From CAVQCT01 sp964520865 (GTDB lineage: Bacteria; Zixibacteria; MSB-5A5; GN15; FEB-12): a stretch of 64,000 bases of DNA. The DNA lies in the NCBI GenBank assembly GCA_964520865.1, contig CAZFOY010000003.1, positions 41,103 to 105,102 on the forward strand, read 5' to 3'. Both the position numbers and the translations under genes were made by a program. Shown here one piece after another: positions 34,722 through 42,627 of the stretch (position 1 is the first letter of the stretch; every line of letters starts with the position of its first letter). The notes beneath the pieces are model-generated. The model searched no databases. It was not told where the DNA came from and worked only from the letters and a program-made list of their open reading frames with translations.

Positions 34722-34820
34722 AGCTGTTCCGTGGTAGGGCAGGTGAGGCAGAAACTCGATTCCCCGATGTCAAAGCCTAAGGGAAGCATTGACCGCCGAA
34801 TCCAAACCGAATGCAAAGCG

Positions 34821-34843
34821 AAAGGCCCGCCGCTCGACGGGCC
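34821..34843 (-). terminator. Terminator of the ECF/Spy-like operon
   Basis: On the minus strand GGCCCG-(8 nt)-CGGGCC is followed by TTT. Located 80-100 bases after the last Spy-like gene. Confidence 0.7.
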
Positions 34844-34922
34844 CCTCAGGCAATGTAGCATGAAGAAATTCAGATCTACGGTACGGAAAGGACCGACCAC
34901 ACCGATCCGTCAACGTGCTACG

Positions 34923-35558
34923 CTAATCATTGTCATCGTTGTCCTGGCCGCCCATCATGCCTCGGCCCATCCCCATACCGGAACGACCCATGCCCATGCG
35001 ACCCTGACGCATGCCCATGCGCTGTTTGCGCAGGTCCTTAAGTTGATTGATCTGATCGGCCGTCAACACCGCCCTGGCTTCCGAATAATGACGATAGTGC
35101 ATCTTCATCATCGCGCCGCGAAGGTTGCTGACGTTGTCGATTGCGGCAAGTACGTCCTTGTCGGACGCGTTGTCATCTTTCATGAGCGAGCGAAGTTTGA
35201 TCTGGGCTTTCTCGAGCTGGGCCCGCTGGTCGACTGCTTCAGTCTGAAACTGAACCTGCAGACCTTCGAGCTTGGTCTTCTGCTGGTCGGTGAGCTTCAG
35301 GTCATCTCCCATACGGAGGATTCGACCTATGCCCATGCCTTCGTGCATTCCACTGCCGAATCCGGACATGCCCATCCCGCGGCCGCCTCTCATTCCGTGG
35401 CCCATCATACCGCCACCCATCATACCGCCCATCATCCCCATTCCGGGATGCTGGCAGTTTCCGCCGCAGTTACCGGGACCACCCTGCCCCGGCTGAGCCA
35501 TACCGATCGTCGCCAATCCCAGCACGATCATCGCTGCTAACAATGCTATTCTTTTCAT
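34923..35558 (-). CDS. Spy/CpxP-like periplasmic protein, Met/Gly/His-rich (second of two)
   Basis: 211 residues. Signal peptide ends near GMAQ. Residues about 25-80 are an extreme Met/Gly stretch (repeated GMMGG, GMGM units, with a NCGGNCQHPG cysteine/histidine cluster), suited to binding Cu(I) or Ag(I). The helical core has two LTxxQ-type motifs (LTDQQKTKLEGLQ, LTADQINQLKDL), the Spy/CpxP/ZraP signature. The tail is again Met/Arg/Gly-rich and ends in an acidic QDNDDND. Spy is a chaperone; CnrX and ZraP relatives sense metals. It is the last gene of the ECF3 operon, 19 bases after its paralogue. Confidence 0.85.
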   Translation of the reverse strand: MKRIALLAAMIVLGLATIGMAQPGQGGPGNCGGNCQHPGMGMMGGMMGGGMMGHGMRGGRGMGMSGFGSGMHEGMGIGRILRMGDDLKLTDQQKTKLEGLQVQFQTEAVDQRAQLEKAQIKLRSLMKDDNASDKDVLAAIDNVSNLRGAMMKMHYRHYSEARAVLTADQINQLKDLRKQRMGMRQGRMGMGRSGMGMGRGMMGGQDNDDND

Positions 35559-35577
35559 TTCTCTCTCCTTTCGTATT

Positions 35578-36288
35578 TTATTTCGAACTGTCTTCGGGAT
35601 TTCTTGGGCCGTCGTGCTGTCTTCTCATACCCGGTCCGGGTGGCATGCCCTGGTGGCTCCGGCGAAATCCTGCGATCCGCTCCAGAACCTCGGCCTCAAA
35701 CCGAACCTGGAAGACATACAGTTTGCCCAGTTGTTCTTCGGTCAACATCGGACGAACCTGCGCGTAGAACTTATCGGTTATTCCCGCCGCTTGGTCGTCG
35801 AGTGAGTCCGCTAACGTCATCAATTGCGCAATTTGTGTATCGTTCAGACTGCCGCTCCTCAGGCCATCGGCCAGGCTGTCGATCACCATCATCCGGTGAC
35901 CCTTGACCGTCCGATAGTCCTGCCGGTAGGCATGATAAGCTTCAAGGAAGGATTCTTCTTTCGTGCTGTCGAGATTCAGGAGTTCCAGCAGGCGGATAGT
36001 TCTGAATTTTTCGATTCTCCGACGCCCGTGCTCCATATCTCCCCTGTGCATCCGTCGCATCCCCATCATTCCGGGAGGAGGGGCCGGATCTCCGTCATCG
36101 TCGGCCTGAGCATACATTCCGCACGGCATGTAGTCATCGCAAGATGAAATGCCCGCAGCCGGTATGGGGTCGGACCAGGCATCGGAAGCTCGTTCCGGTC
36201 GATTGCACTCTTTCGGACGGGGCGATCCGGCGTAAGCAACGGATCCAAGAATCACAAGTAACGCGAATGTTGCCGCAAGCTTTCGCAT
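35578..36288 (-). CDS. Spy/CpxP-like periplasmic protein with Cys pair (first of two)
   Basis: 236 residues. Signal peptide MRKLAATFALLVILGSVAYA. The N-terminal mature part has three cysteines (about 28, 50, 57; SSCDDYMPCGMY), then a Pro/Met/His patch (PPPGMMGMRRMHRGDMEHG). The helical core includes FLEAYHAYRQDYRTVKGHRMM and LTEEQLGKLYVFQ, an LTxxQ motif. The tail is Met/His/Pro-rich. Cysteine plus Met/His clusters in a periplasmic helical hairpin resemble metal-sensing members such as CnrX and ZraP. Start overlaps the anti-sigma stop (TAATG). Confidence 0.82.
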   Translation of the reverse strand: MRKLAATFALLVILGSVAYAGSPRPKECNRPERASDAWSDPIPAAGISSCDDYMPCGMYAQADDDGDPAPPPGMMGMRRMHRGDMEHGRRRIEKFRTIRLLELLNLDSTKEESFLEAYHAYRQDYRTVKGHRMMVIDSLADGLRSGSLNDTQIAQLMTLADSLDDQAAGITDKFYAQVRPMLTEEQLGKLYVFQVRFEAEVLERIAGFRRSHQGMPPGPGMRRQHDGPRNPEDSSK

Positions 36289-36857
36289 TATAAGAAATCT
36301 CCAGCTTTCAGGTTGTTTTCGAGATACTCCAGCTCATCCTGAGAAACGTCCTCAAGAAGATAATCCGACGATGTTCCGTTTCGTTGAGCGGTATAGTCAT
36401 TGAGAATGTAGTTTATATCGCCGGCATTCAGGCTGTCCGGCTGCGCTCCTTCGGCGACCACCGCAACTGTCGTGTCTCCTTCTCCCCGGGCGGTCAGCGA
36501 CCGTTGCGAAGAAAACACATTGAGCATATAGGCCGTCACGGAAAATCCGACCACGACTAATAGCGCCGCTACCGCCGGGACATAGGAACGCCAGGCCGCG
36601 TGCAACGGAACCGCTTTGGTCGTCTCGATTCTGTCGATCTGCCGTTCAACTCCTGTTATCAGCGCCTCGGTGATTTCAGGATCGGGGAAGAAATCTTCGT
36701 TACTGCCGGCCGCCTTGCTTAGCTCTTTGAGTTCTTCGGCGAACGCCCGACACTCGGTGCATCCGCGAAGATGTTCGGCGATCTGCTCGGACTGCACCTT
36801 TTCGCCGAACGATTCCAGCAGCAGATCTTTTACCTGTTCGCAGTTCATGACCGCCAT
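36288..36857 (-). CDS. Zinc-finger anti-sigma factor (third pair)
   Basis: 189 residues. ZAS motif HLRGCTEC (about 29-36); one membrane helix near 83-100 (VPAVAALLVVVGFSVTAYM); periplasmic domain of about 85 residues with no recognised fold, ending LEYLENNLKAGDFL. Its start overlaps the sigma gene by 13 bases and its stop shares TAATG with the first Spy-like gene, so the operon is strongly coupled. Confidence 0.88.
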   Translation of the reverse strand: MAVMNCEQVKDLLLESFGEKVQSEQIAEHLRGCTECRAFAEELKELSKAAGSNEDFFPDPEITEALITGVERQIDRIETTKAVPLHAAWRSYVPAVAALLVVVGFSVTAYMLNVFSSQRSLTARGEGDTTVAVVAEGAQPDSLNAGDINYILNDYTAQRNGTSSDYLLEDVSQDELEYLENNLKAGDFL

Positions 36858-37399
36858 CCTTTGACTCGGGCCGCCTCACGTAATTTCTTGACCGCCTCAC
36901 GGTACAATGTTTTGACGGTCCCGTGCGCTTTATCCGTCATCGACGCAATCTCTTCGAACGTCCGCTCCTGATAGAAATGCAGTTCGAACACGAGCCGTTG
37001 CTGCGGCGGAAGAGTCCCCATGAATTCGAGCATATCCCGCTTGAGTTCTTTCTGCGAAAATGCCCGTTCCGGATTGTCGTCCGATTGCGTTTCCACAATC
37101 GATTCAATGTCGGTCGAGCGGCCAGCCCGTTTCAGATAGTTCAAACTCTTATTGGAGGCAATTCGGTAGATCCAACTCTCGAACTTGGCGGCCCCTTTGA
37201 ATCCGCCGAGATTCTGCCAGGCGGATACGAAAGTATCCTGGGCAAGGTCCTTGGCGGCGTCCATATCGCCGGTCATTCTGTATGTCAGGGCCACAGTTCT
37301 GTTCATCATTAAGGCTACCAATTTTCCGAAGGCCGTTCGATCACCGGCTTTCGCATGTTCTACCAGTACATCAATCAGGTTATCGCTCGTATCCGTCAT
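36845..37399 (-). CDS. ECF RNA polymerase sigma factor (third pair)
   Basis: 184 residues. Region 2: ALTYRMTGDMDAAKDLAQDTFVSAWQNL, then FESWIYRIASNKSLNYLKR; region 4: LPPQQRLVFELHFYQERTFEEIASMTDKAHGTVKTLYREAVKKLRE. Followed directly by its anti-sigma factor and two Spy-like periplasmic proteins, which would place it under periplasmic stress or metal control. Confidence 0.93.
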   Translation of the reverse strand: MTDTSDNLIDVLVEHAKAGDRTAFGKLVALMMNRTVALTYRMTGDMDAAKDLAQDTFVSAWQNLGGFKGAAKFESWIYRIASNKSLNYLKRAGRSTDIESIVETQSDDNPERAFSQKELKRDMLEFMGTLPPQQRLVFELHFYQERTFEEIASMTDKAHGTVKTLYREAVKKLREAARVKGWRS

Positions 37400-37463
37400 C
37401 GATTTCTTTATCTGCTTTTAAGACAACTTGCGGCCATTTTAGATTAATACGGTCCTGACGAAG

Positions 37464-37490
37464 ACAAAAAAAACCGGCCCGAAGGCCGGT
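37464..37490 (-). terminator. Intrinsic terminator of mreB
   Basis: On the minus strand ACCGGCC-ttcg-GGCCGGT is followed by an uninterrupted T run. A textbook terminator 30 bases past the mreB stop, separating mreB from the ECF3 operon. Confidence 0.95.
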
Positions 37491-37519
37491 AACAATATAA
37501 AACATAAGATCTTAAAATT

Positions 37520-38548
37520 CTAATCCCGACGGCTCTTTTCGAGCACCTTGGCGAATCCCGGGAAGTTCGACAGCACCTTGCCTGTCCCCCGAACGACACA
37601 GGTAAGCGGGTCTTCGGCAACATTGACCGGAAGATTGGTCTCCTGACGGAGCCGTTTGTCGAGCCCTCTGAGCAACGCGCCGCCGCCGGTCAGGATGATT
37701 CCTCGTTCGAGAATATCCGAAGCCAGTTCCGGCGGAGTCCGTTCGAGTGCCTGGCGGACCGCCTCGACGATTATGTCGATTGTCTCCGAAAGCGCTTCGC
37801 GGACCTGAACCGAGGACAGCTTGAGGTTTTTCGGCACCCCGGCGACCAGATCGCGCCCCTTGATCTCCATGGAGATCTCCTTCTCCAGCGGGAAGGCCGA
37901 GCCGATCCGGATCTTGATCTCTTCGGCCGTCAGTTCGCCGATGAGCAGGTTGTAATTCTTCTTGAGGTACATGATGATAGCGTCGTTCAGCTCATCGCCG
38001 GCGACACGAATCGAAGTATCATTGACAATGCCATTCAGAGCGATAACGGCGATTTCCGAAGTCCCGCCGCCGATATCGATAATCATGCTGCCCGACGGCT
38101 GTTCGACCGGCAGGCCGACCCCGATCGCCGCGGCCATTGGCTCCTGGATCAGGTAAACTTCGCGGGCTCCGGCATTTTCGGCCGAATCGCGGACCGCGCG
38201 CTTCTCAACCTCGGTGATCCCCGACGGGACCGAAACGACCACCCGGGGTTTCATGAGGAATTTATGTTTGACGACCCGGCGGATGAAATCGGCGATAAGC
38301 CGTTCTGAGATATCGAAATCGGCGATCACACCGTCTTTAAGCGGGCGAATCGCCGCGATTCCTCCAGGGGTACGGCCGGTCATTTCTTTGGCGGCTGAGC
38401 CGATTGCCAGCACTTTGCCGGTCGATTTCTCGACCGCGACGACCGATGGTTCGTTGAGGACAATTCCCTGCCCCCGCACGAAAACCAGCGTATTAGCAGT
38501 CCCCAGATCTATTCCAATATCGTTGGAAAGCGAGTCGAATACTCCCAA
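37520..38548 (-). CDS. mreB: Rod-shape-determining actin homologue MreB
   Basis: 342 residues, normal length. Contains the actin-fold phosphate loops IGIDLGTANTLVF and DIGGGTSEIAVI, the SIRVAGDELNDAI stretch and ILTGGGALLRGLD. Forms filaments that guide elongasome wall synthesis. No mreC, mreD, pbp2 or rodA follows: a strong terminator ends the transcript, so it is monocistronic here. A GGGAG lies just before the ATG. Confidence 0.98.
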   Translation of the reverse strand: MGVFDSLSNDIGIDLGTANTLVFVRGQGIVLNEPSVVAVEKSTGKVLAIGSAAKEMTGRTPGGIAAIRPLKDGVIADFDISERLIADFIRRVVKHKFLMKPRVVVSVPSGITEVEKRAVRDSAENAGAREVYLIQEPMAAAIGVGLPVEQPSGSMIIDIGGGTSEIAVIALNGIVNDTSIRVAGDELNDAIIMYLKKNYNLLIGELTAEEIKIRIGSAFPLEKEISMEIKGRDLVAGVPKNLKLSSVQVREALSETIDIIVEAVRQALERTPPELASDILERGIILTGGGALLRGLDKRLRQETNLPVNVAEDPLTCVVRGTGKVLSNFPGFAKVLEKSRRD

Positions 38549-39017
38549 GTTAAATCCTTTTAACCAGTTCCCAGTTGAGATGTTTAGCGGCCTTTACTGA
38601 TAATATCGAGCAAAGGACTCATAAGTTTACTGGTTTCGCTCAAAAAGCGCAAACAAAATATGAACAGGGGGCCCGGGGGGGCGATTGAGCCGTGCCAGAG
38701 CACTATACGCGCCGGTCACAATTGGCCCGGCTGTCACACCCAATGGCGTGTCAGACGCCTCGCGATGAGTGCGTTTGCTCCCCTGCCAGTACCATGATCA
38801 GCTTGCACAAGGGGTGAGGGTCTCTGCTACGCGAAAGAAATGCCAAACGGCGCTCTCAATGGCGGGCTCGAAGACGAGGCCGCCCTACAAAAGAAGCATA
38901 CGGTAGAAACCGAACCCACCAAGAGTTTTATAGTTTCCCCATGCCTCCACAATCGCCTAAGTGTGTATAACTGCTATCACAAACCTTTAGCGGGCTATCA
39001 AGCCGGGGAGTAGGGAC
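38549..39017. other. Intergenic region holding palindromic repeats
   Basis: About 470 bases without a credible gene. The mreB promoter and the ribosome-binding site of the lipoprotein gene lie at the two ends; the middle holds a G/C run (38668-38681) and repeat modules at 38725-38768 and 38858-38897. Confidence 0.6.
38725..38897. repeat. Palindromic intergenic repeats, copies B
   Basis: Three modules. 38731-38751 is an imperfect ACAC...GTGT hairpin. 38752-38768 (CAGACGCCTCGCGATGA) is nearly the complement of 63741-63757 (15 of 17). 38858-38897 matches the complement of 63536-63575 at 36 of 40 positions, including the stem CTCGAAGACGAG and the flank CCCTACAAAAGAAGC. Confidence 0.75.
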
Positions 39018-40136
39018 ATGCTTCCTTCTATCTTAGAAAGCAGAATCACAAGGACAGTCAGTGCGATCGTCGTGGTGCTCGCGGTCATCGCATTGAGCGG
39101 ATGTGCGAAAAAAGTAACCAGCAGCGAAGCTCAAGCGGTGTGGGATACATACGTGAACGCCATGCACAACGGCGACGCGGCCGCCGCCAAAGCCTGTTTC
39201 GCGACCGAAACACAGCCATTCGTGGTGTTGACGAAGAAAGAAATGGACTGGTTCAACAACTGTAAGTTCAAGCTGCAGAACAGCGAGCAGACCGATAGGT
39301 ACACGAAACTCGAATTCGAACAGACGGTCGACGGTAAGCCATGGCCGCGCTCGATCTATTTCGTCCGCGAAGGGGACCGCACGGTCATGCAGTATCCGTA
39401 CATCCTGTTCGCATCCAACTGGCCGGTGGTGACCAGTTCGCATTTTCGTCTTCATATCGATCCCTCGCTCGTTTCCGACAAGAGCAAGCAGGAGGGTTAC
39501 GCTGATATAGTCGATACGATGCCGTACGAGCGGTATATCGCATTGTTCGACTCACTCACCGGGATTCCGATTCAGCAGCCGATTGACTATTATTACGCCG
39601 CGGATTCTACCTCAGTGCGGAAGCTTCTTGGCGCCGACAAGGTCTATTGGGGATGTCTCGGCAGAGCAGCGGTCAGTTCAAAGGAATTTGATTTTGCGGA
39701 AATATCTAAGATCCCCATGGCGGCAAATCAAGAGACGATTGAATATGTGCAGGGAATGGTGAGGGCATACGGTGAGTATGAACGAGCCAGGCTGAGTCCC
39801 GAGGAATACGCAATTCGCAATTCCCGTAACACGCTGGGAACAATCCTTGCGTCGGTCACACCTGAAATGTTCAGTCAGCAGTTTGCTACGAATCCCGCGA
39901 CTATCATAAGTTGGAATGCCAGTGGTCCAATCATGCGGTTCAGCACCGGGATGGCGTGCGCTATAGACCTGCTGAAACGCCACGATCCTCATACCTTCTG
40001 TGAGCTGTTCGACCGATCCAACAGCGTGGACGGCTTCAAGGCGGCGCTCTCGGATCTCTACGGTCTCACCCCGGAGACCTGGTTGGCGGAGTTGAAGAAG
40101 GAATTTCCAGTGCCGGAACAGGCGTCCAAGAACTAA
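39018..40136 (+). CDS. Lipoprotein with peptidase-MA-like architecture lacking HExxH
   Basis: 372 residues. Lipobox LSGC (Cys about 29). Residues about 35-115 look like a small NTF2/DUF4878-type domain (WDTYVNAMHNGDAAAAKACF). From about 145 the protein resembles gluzincin 'peptidase MA' proteins: HFRLHIDPSL, then a long helical section, and a family-like end (GMACAIDLLKRHDPHTFCELFDR, FKAALSDLYGLTPETWLAELKKEF). No HExxH zinc motif is present, so it is likely inactive or only a distant relative. GGGAG upstream supports the ATG at 39018. Flanked on both sides by palindromic repeats. Confidence 0.6.
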   Translation: MLPSILESRITRTVSAIVVVLAVIALSGCAKKVTSSEAQAVWDTYVNAMHNGDAAAAKACFATETQPFVVLTKKEMDWFNNCKFKLQNSEQTDRYTKLEFEQTVDGKPWPRSIYFVREGDRTVMQYPYILFASNWPVVTSSHFRLHIDPSLVSDKSKQEGYADIVDTMPYERYIALFDSLTGIPIQQPIDYYYAADSTSVRKLLGADKVYWGCLGRAAVSSKEFDFAEISKIPMAANQETIEYVQGMVRAYGEYERARLSPEEYAIRNSRNTLGTILASVTPEMFSQQFATNPATIISWNASGPIMRFSTGMACAIDLLKRHDPHTFCELFDRSNSVDGFKAALSDLYGLTPETWLAELKKEFPVPEQASKN

Positions 40137-40595
40137 TATGTCCGAGCGCTCTTACGGGCAGATATAGGAGTCATGCCCGAGGGCATCTCGAAAACGGCAC
40201 GCTCGAAGACGAGGGTGCCCTACCACTGAATGGCGTTCTGCTGTAGGGTGGACCCGCCTCGGGCCCGCCGTACCAAACATGCCTTTTGGCATGTCATTCC
40301 TGCGATTGTCAATCCGGACCCCTGCCTTCGCAGGGGTGACAGATCCGCGCCGTTCGGCGCTCTCGATGGCAACAGGCGATGAACGGCAGGTTCTAAGAAG
40401 GACCTACACTACAAAGATAATCCGGGTTTCATGCAATCCCCCCGTAGCCCACGTCAGATCAGATGTCGGGTTTCTCCATCGCATATGGCCTGCGGCCACA
40501 CGTTCTGTCGGAACGCCTACCTACAGGACTGCCTCAGGGCAGGTGACAGCCCCGGCCGGAAGACTGGTCGGACCTACGAAAAACATTCGTGCGTG
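40137..40595. repeat. Cluster of palindromic intergenic repeats, region C
   Basis: About 460 bases made of short modules. Perfect hairpins: 40173-40186 (ATGCCC-ga-GGGCAT), 40277-40294 (ACATGCC-tttt-GGCATGT), 40318-40337 (ACCCCTGC-cttc-GCAGGGGT), 40486-40498 (TGGCC-tgc-GGCCA). Shared words: 40194-40224 and 40241-40273 belong to the TGTAGGG/GCCCGCC family; 40313-40342 matches the complement of 63598-63627 (28 of 30); TGTCATTCCTGCGA at 40292-40305 recurs inverted at 63647-63660; CCCGTAGCCCACGTCAG at 40441-40457 recurs inverted near 63842-63858. No gene is credible here. Confidence 0.85.
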
Positions 40596-41285
40596 TTAAA
40601 GCGTCTGTTCTTCTTCTTTGGGTAAGTAAGAGTCGCCGCGGTGGCGGGCAATGACGCCGTCGACCATATAAATGACGTCTTCGGCAATATTGGTAGCGTG
40701 GTCGGCAATCCGTTCGAGTGAGCGGGAGATTGACATGTAAGGAATCAGCAAATCCACCTGGTCGGGATGCTGGCGCAATGCGTCTTTGACCAGATCGTAC
40801 ATCTCCCGATTGATGTCGTCCACTTCGTCATCCGTTTCGCACACTTTGTCGGCCAGGGCGGTATCCATGTTGACGAGGGAGTCGAGGCAACTCCGAAGCA
40901 TCCAGCGAACCCGCTCGGCCAAACCGGTCATGTCGAACGGCGTCTGGATCTCCGGACGGGAGCTCAGGAATCGCGCACGTTCGGCTATATTGGTAGCAAG
41001 GTCGCCGATCCTCTCGAGATCGTTGTTGATTTTGAGAACGGCGATAATGAAGCGAAGGTCTATCGCCACCGGCTGATGCAGGGCAAGGATCTTCAGGCAG
41101 GCTTCTTCGAGATCAACTTCGGCCTGGTCGATCTGAACGTCGCCATCGATCACCTTCTGCGCCAGGTCGGTGTCGCGCTCGTCGATTGAGGTCATGACCA
41201 TGCGTACACTCTGCTCCACGGCGGCGCCGAGGCTCAGGATTTCCTTTTTCAGTCTTTCGATCTCTCTTTGCAGATGTTTGGGCAT
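40596..41285 (-). CDS. phoU: Phosphate-signalling regulator PhoU
   Basis: 229 residues with the two symmetrical three-helix halves. Motifs EVDLEEACLKILALHQPVA, LKINNDLERIGDLATNIAER and, in the second half, SRSLERIADHATNIAEDVIYM bind metal clusters. It links Pst transport to PhoR and represses the Pho response in phosphate excess. Follows pstB by 11 bases. Confidence 0.96.
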   Translation of the reverse strand: MPKHLQREIERLKKEILSLGAAVEQSVRMVMTSIDERDTDLAQKVIDGDVQIDQAEVDLEEACLKILALHQPVAIDLRFIIAVLKINNDLERIGDLATNIAERARFLSSRPEIQTPFDMTGLAERVRWMLRSCLDSLVNMDTALADKVCETDDEVDDINREMYDLVKDALRQHPDQVDLLIPYMSISRSLERIADHATNIAEDVIYMVDGVIARHRGDSYLPKEEEQTL

Positions 41286-41296
41286 GGTCTGTCCTC

Positions 41297-42124
41297 TTAT
41301 CCGAAGCGTCCTGTGATATAGTCTTCGGTTCGTTTCTTTTTCGGTTTCGTGAATATCTGTTTGGTGGCGCCGAATTCGATCAGATTCCCTTCATAGAAGA
41401 AGGCGGTGAAATCCGAGACACGGGCCGCCTGCTGCATATTGTGCGTAACGATTACGATCGTATAGTTCTTCTTCAATTCGCCGATGAGATCCTCGATCTT
41501 GGCGGTCGAGACCGGATCGAGGGCCGACGCCGGTTCGTCCATGAGAAGCACCTCCGGCTTAACGGCGAGTGCTCTTGCGATACAGAGCCGTTGCTGCTGT
41601 CCGCCCGAGAGCATGTAAGCGCTCTTGTTGAGGGTGTCTTTAACTTCCTCCCAGAGGAACGCCCGCTTGAGGGCGTCGTGCACCGCCTCGCGGACGACAT
41701 CTTTGTTGGTGATCCCGTTTACCCGAAGCCCGTAGGCGACATTGTCGAAAATCGATTTCGGAAACGGGTTCGACTTCTGGAAGACCATTCCGACCCGGGT
41801 GCGGATCCTTGAGACATCTTTAAACTCCTTGTAGATGTCCTTACCGTCGAGCATGATCGTCCCTTCCATCCGCGTGTTGGCGATCGTCTCGTTCATCCGG
41901 TTCAGGGTTCGAAGGAATGTCGACTTGCCGCAACCCGAGGGGCCGATCAGGGCGGTTACCCGGTTCTGCTGAACATCGAGCGAGATATCCAGCAGGACCT
42001 TGTTGGTCCCGTAATAGAAATTGAGATTGCGAACCGACATTTTCAGAAAGCCGGCCGAGCTTTCTTTGGCCATGATATCGCCGGCGACTTCGACCGGTTT
42101 GATTTGAATCATTTCACTTTCCAC
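41297..42124 (-). CDS. pstB: Phosphate ABC transporter ATP-binding protein
   Basis: 275 residues. Walker A GPSGCGKST, PstB-typical FLRTLNRMNE, Q-loop VFQKSNPFPKSIFDNVAYG, signature LSGGQQQRLCIARAL and Walker B VLLMDEPASALDP. A 25-residue N-terminal extension precedes the usual start (MSVRNLNFYYG), so the true start may be a later ATG. No pstS, pstC or pstA is next to it, which is unusual; the region upstream (42125-42627) is non-coding. Confidence 0.97.
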   Translation of the reverse strand: MESEMIQIKPVEVAGDIMAKESSAGFLKMSVRNLNFYYGTNKVLLDISLDVQQNRVTALIGPSGCGKSTFLRTLNRMNETIANTRMEGTIMLDGKDIYKEFKDVSRIRTRVGMVFQKSNPFPKSIFDNVAYGLRVNGITNKDVVREAVHDALKRAFLWEEVKDTLNKSAYMLSGGQQQRLCIARALAVKPEVLLMDEPASALDPVSTAKIEDLIGELKKNYTIVIVTHNMQQAARVSDFTAFFYEGNLIEFGATKQIFTKPKKKRTEDYITGRFG

Positions 42125-42627
42125 TATCGTGCCTCATGCTGCTCTTTCGCCCGGTTGGCATTAGTATAGGATACGTCATAACCCTTGATACCGAAAGCGG
42201 GAAATCTGCCTGCCGGGGATTCGCATTGTCGCTCATTCATGTTAATCATATATATGTCAATCACTTACGAGTCCTGCTTGGTCGTGTGCCGGGTCCGGAT
42301 CAGCACTCCAGCCGGACGAAAATTCCCTTCATCCTGCCTTATCGTAATCATAAGCCAGGAGGCGAGAATGAACTTCTCACCTGCTGGCCGATCAACATGA
42401 AGGGGGAAAATGATTAGCGGAAACTTTCCCATCTCGTCTTTCGGCTCAGGAGAATCAACATCGCCAATGTTAGAATCATATTAAATCTGTGTGAGGTTCC
42501 GGTATTCATTTGCTCCTCTTAGCCGTCACGAAATGACCTGAAATAGGCTGTCTGTTGACTAAGTAAACTGCCCGAATGTTATGAAAACGTTAGTGGCAAA
42601 TTAGAACTTGAGCAACGTAGTCCGGTA
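42125..42627. other. Non-coding region between phoR and pstB
   Basis: About 500 bases with no convincing gene on either strand, where pstSCA would be expected. A weak hairpin (GTCCGG 42293-42298 with CCGGAC 42312-42317) is present. I did not find a clear Pho box or a pst gene remnant. The pstB promoter should lie at its left end. Confidence 0.5.

Larger units (their letters stand above)
34595..34922. other. Intergenic region with palindromic repeat and terminator
   Basis: About 330 bases without a gene. It holds a palindromic repeat copy (34686-34721) and the terminator of the Spy-like operon (34821-34843). The lipoprotein gene promoter should also lie here. Confidence 0.6.

Noticed and set aside
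40279..40599. 106-codon plus-strand frame within repeat region C
   Set aside because: It is built from the palindromic repeat modules, and the translation has no plausible protein features.
42136..42417. 93-codon plus-strand frame in the phoR-pstB gap
   Set aside because: No ribosome-binding site, no domain, uneven composition. Treated as non-coding.
42125..42627. Decayed pstSCA genes or a Pho box
   Set aside because: Neither strand gave recognisable pst fragments, and no clear direct-repeat Pho box was found; a translated search would be needed to settle this.
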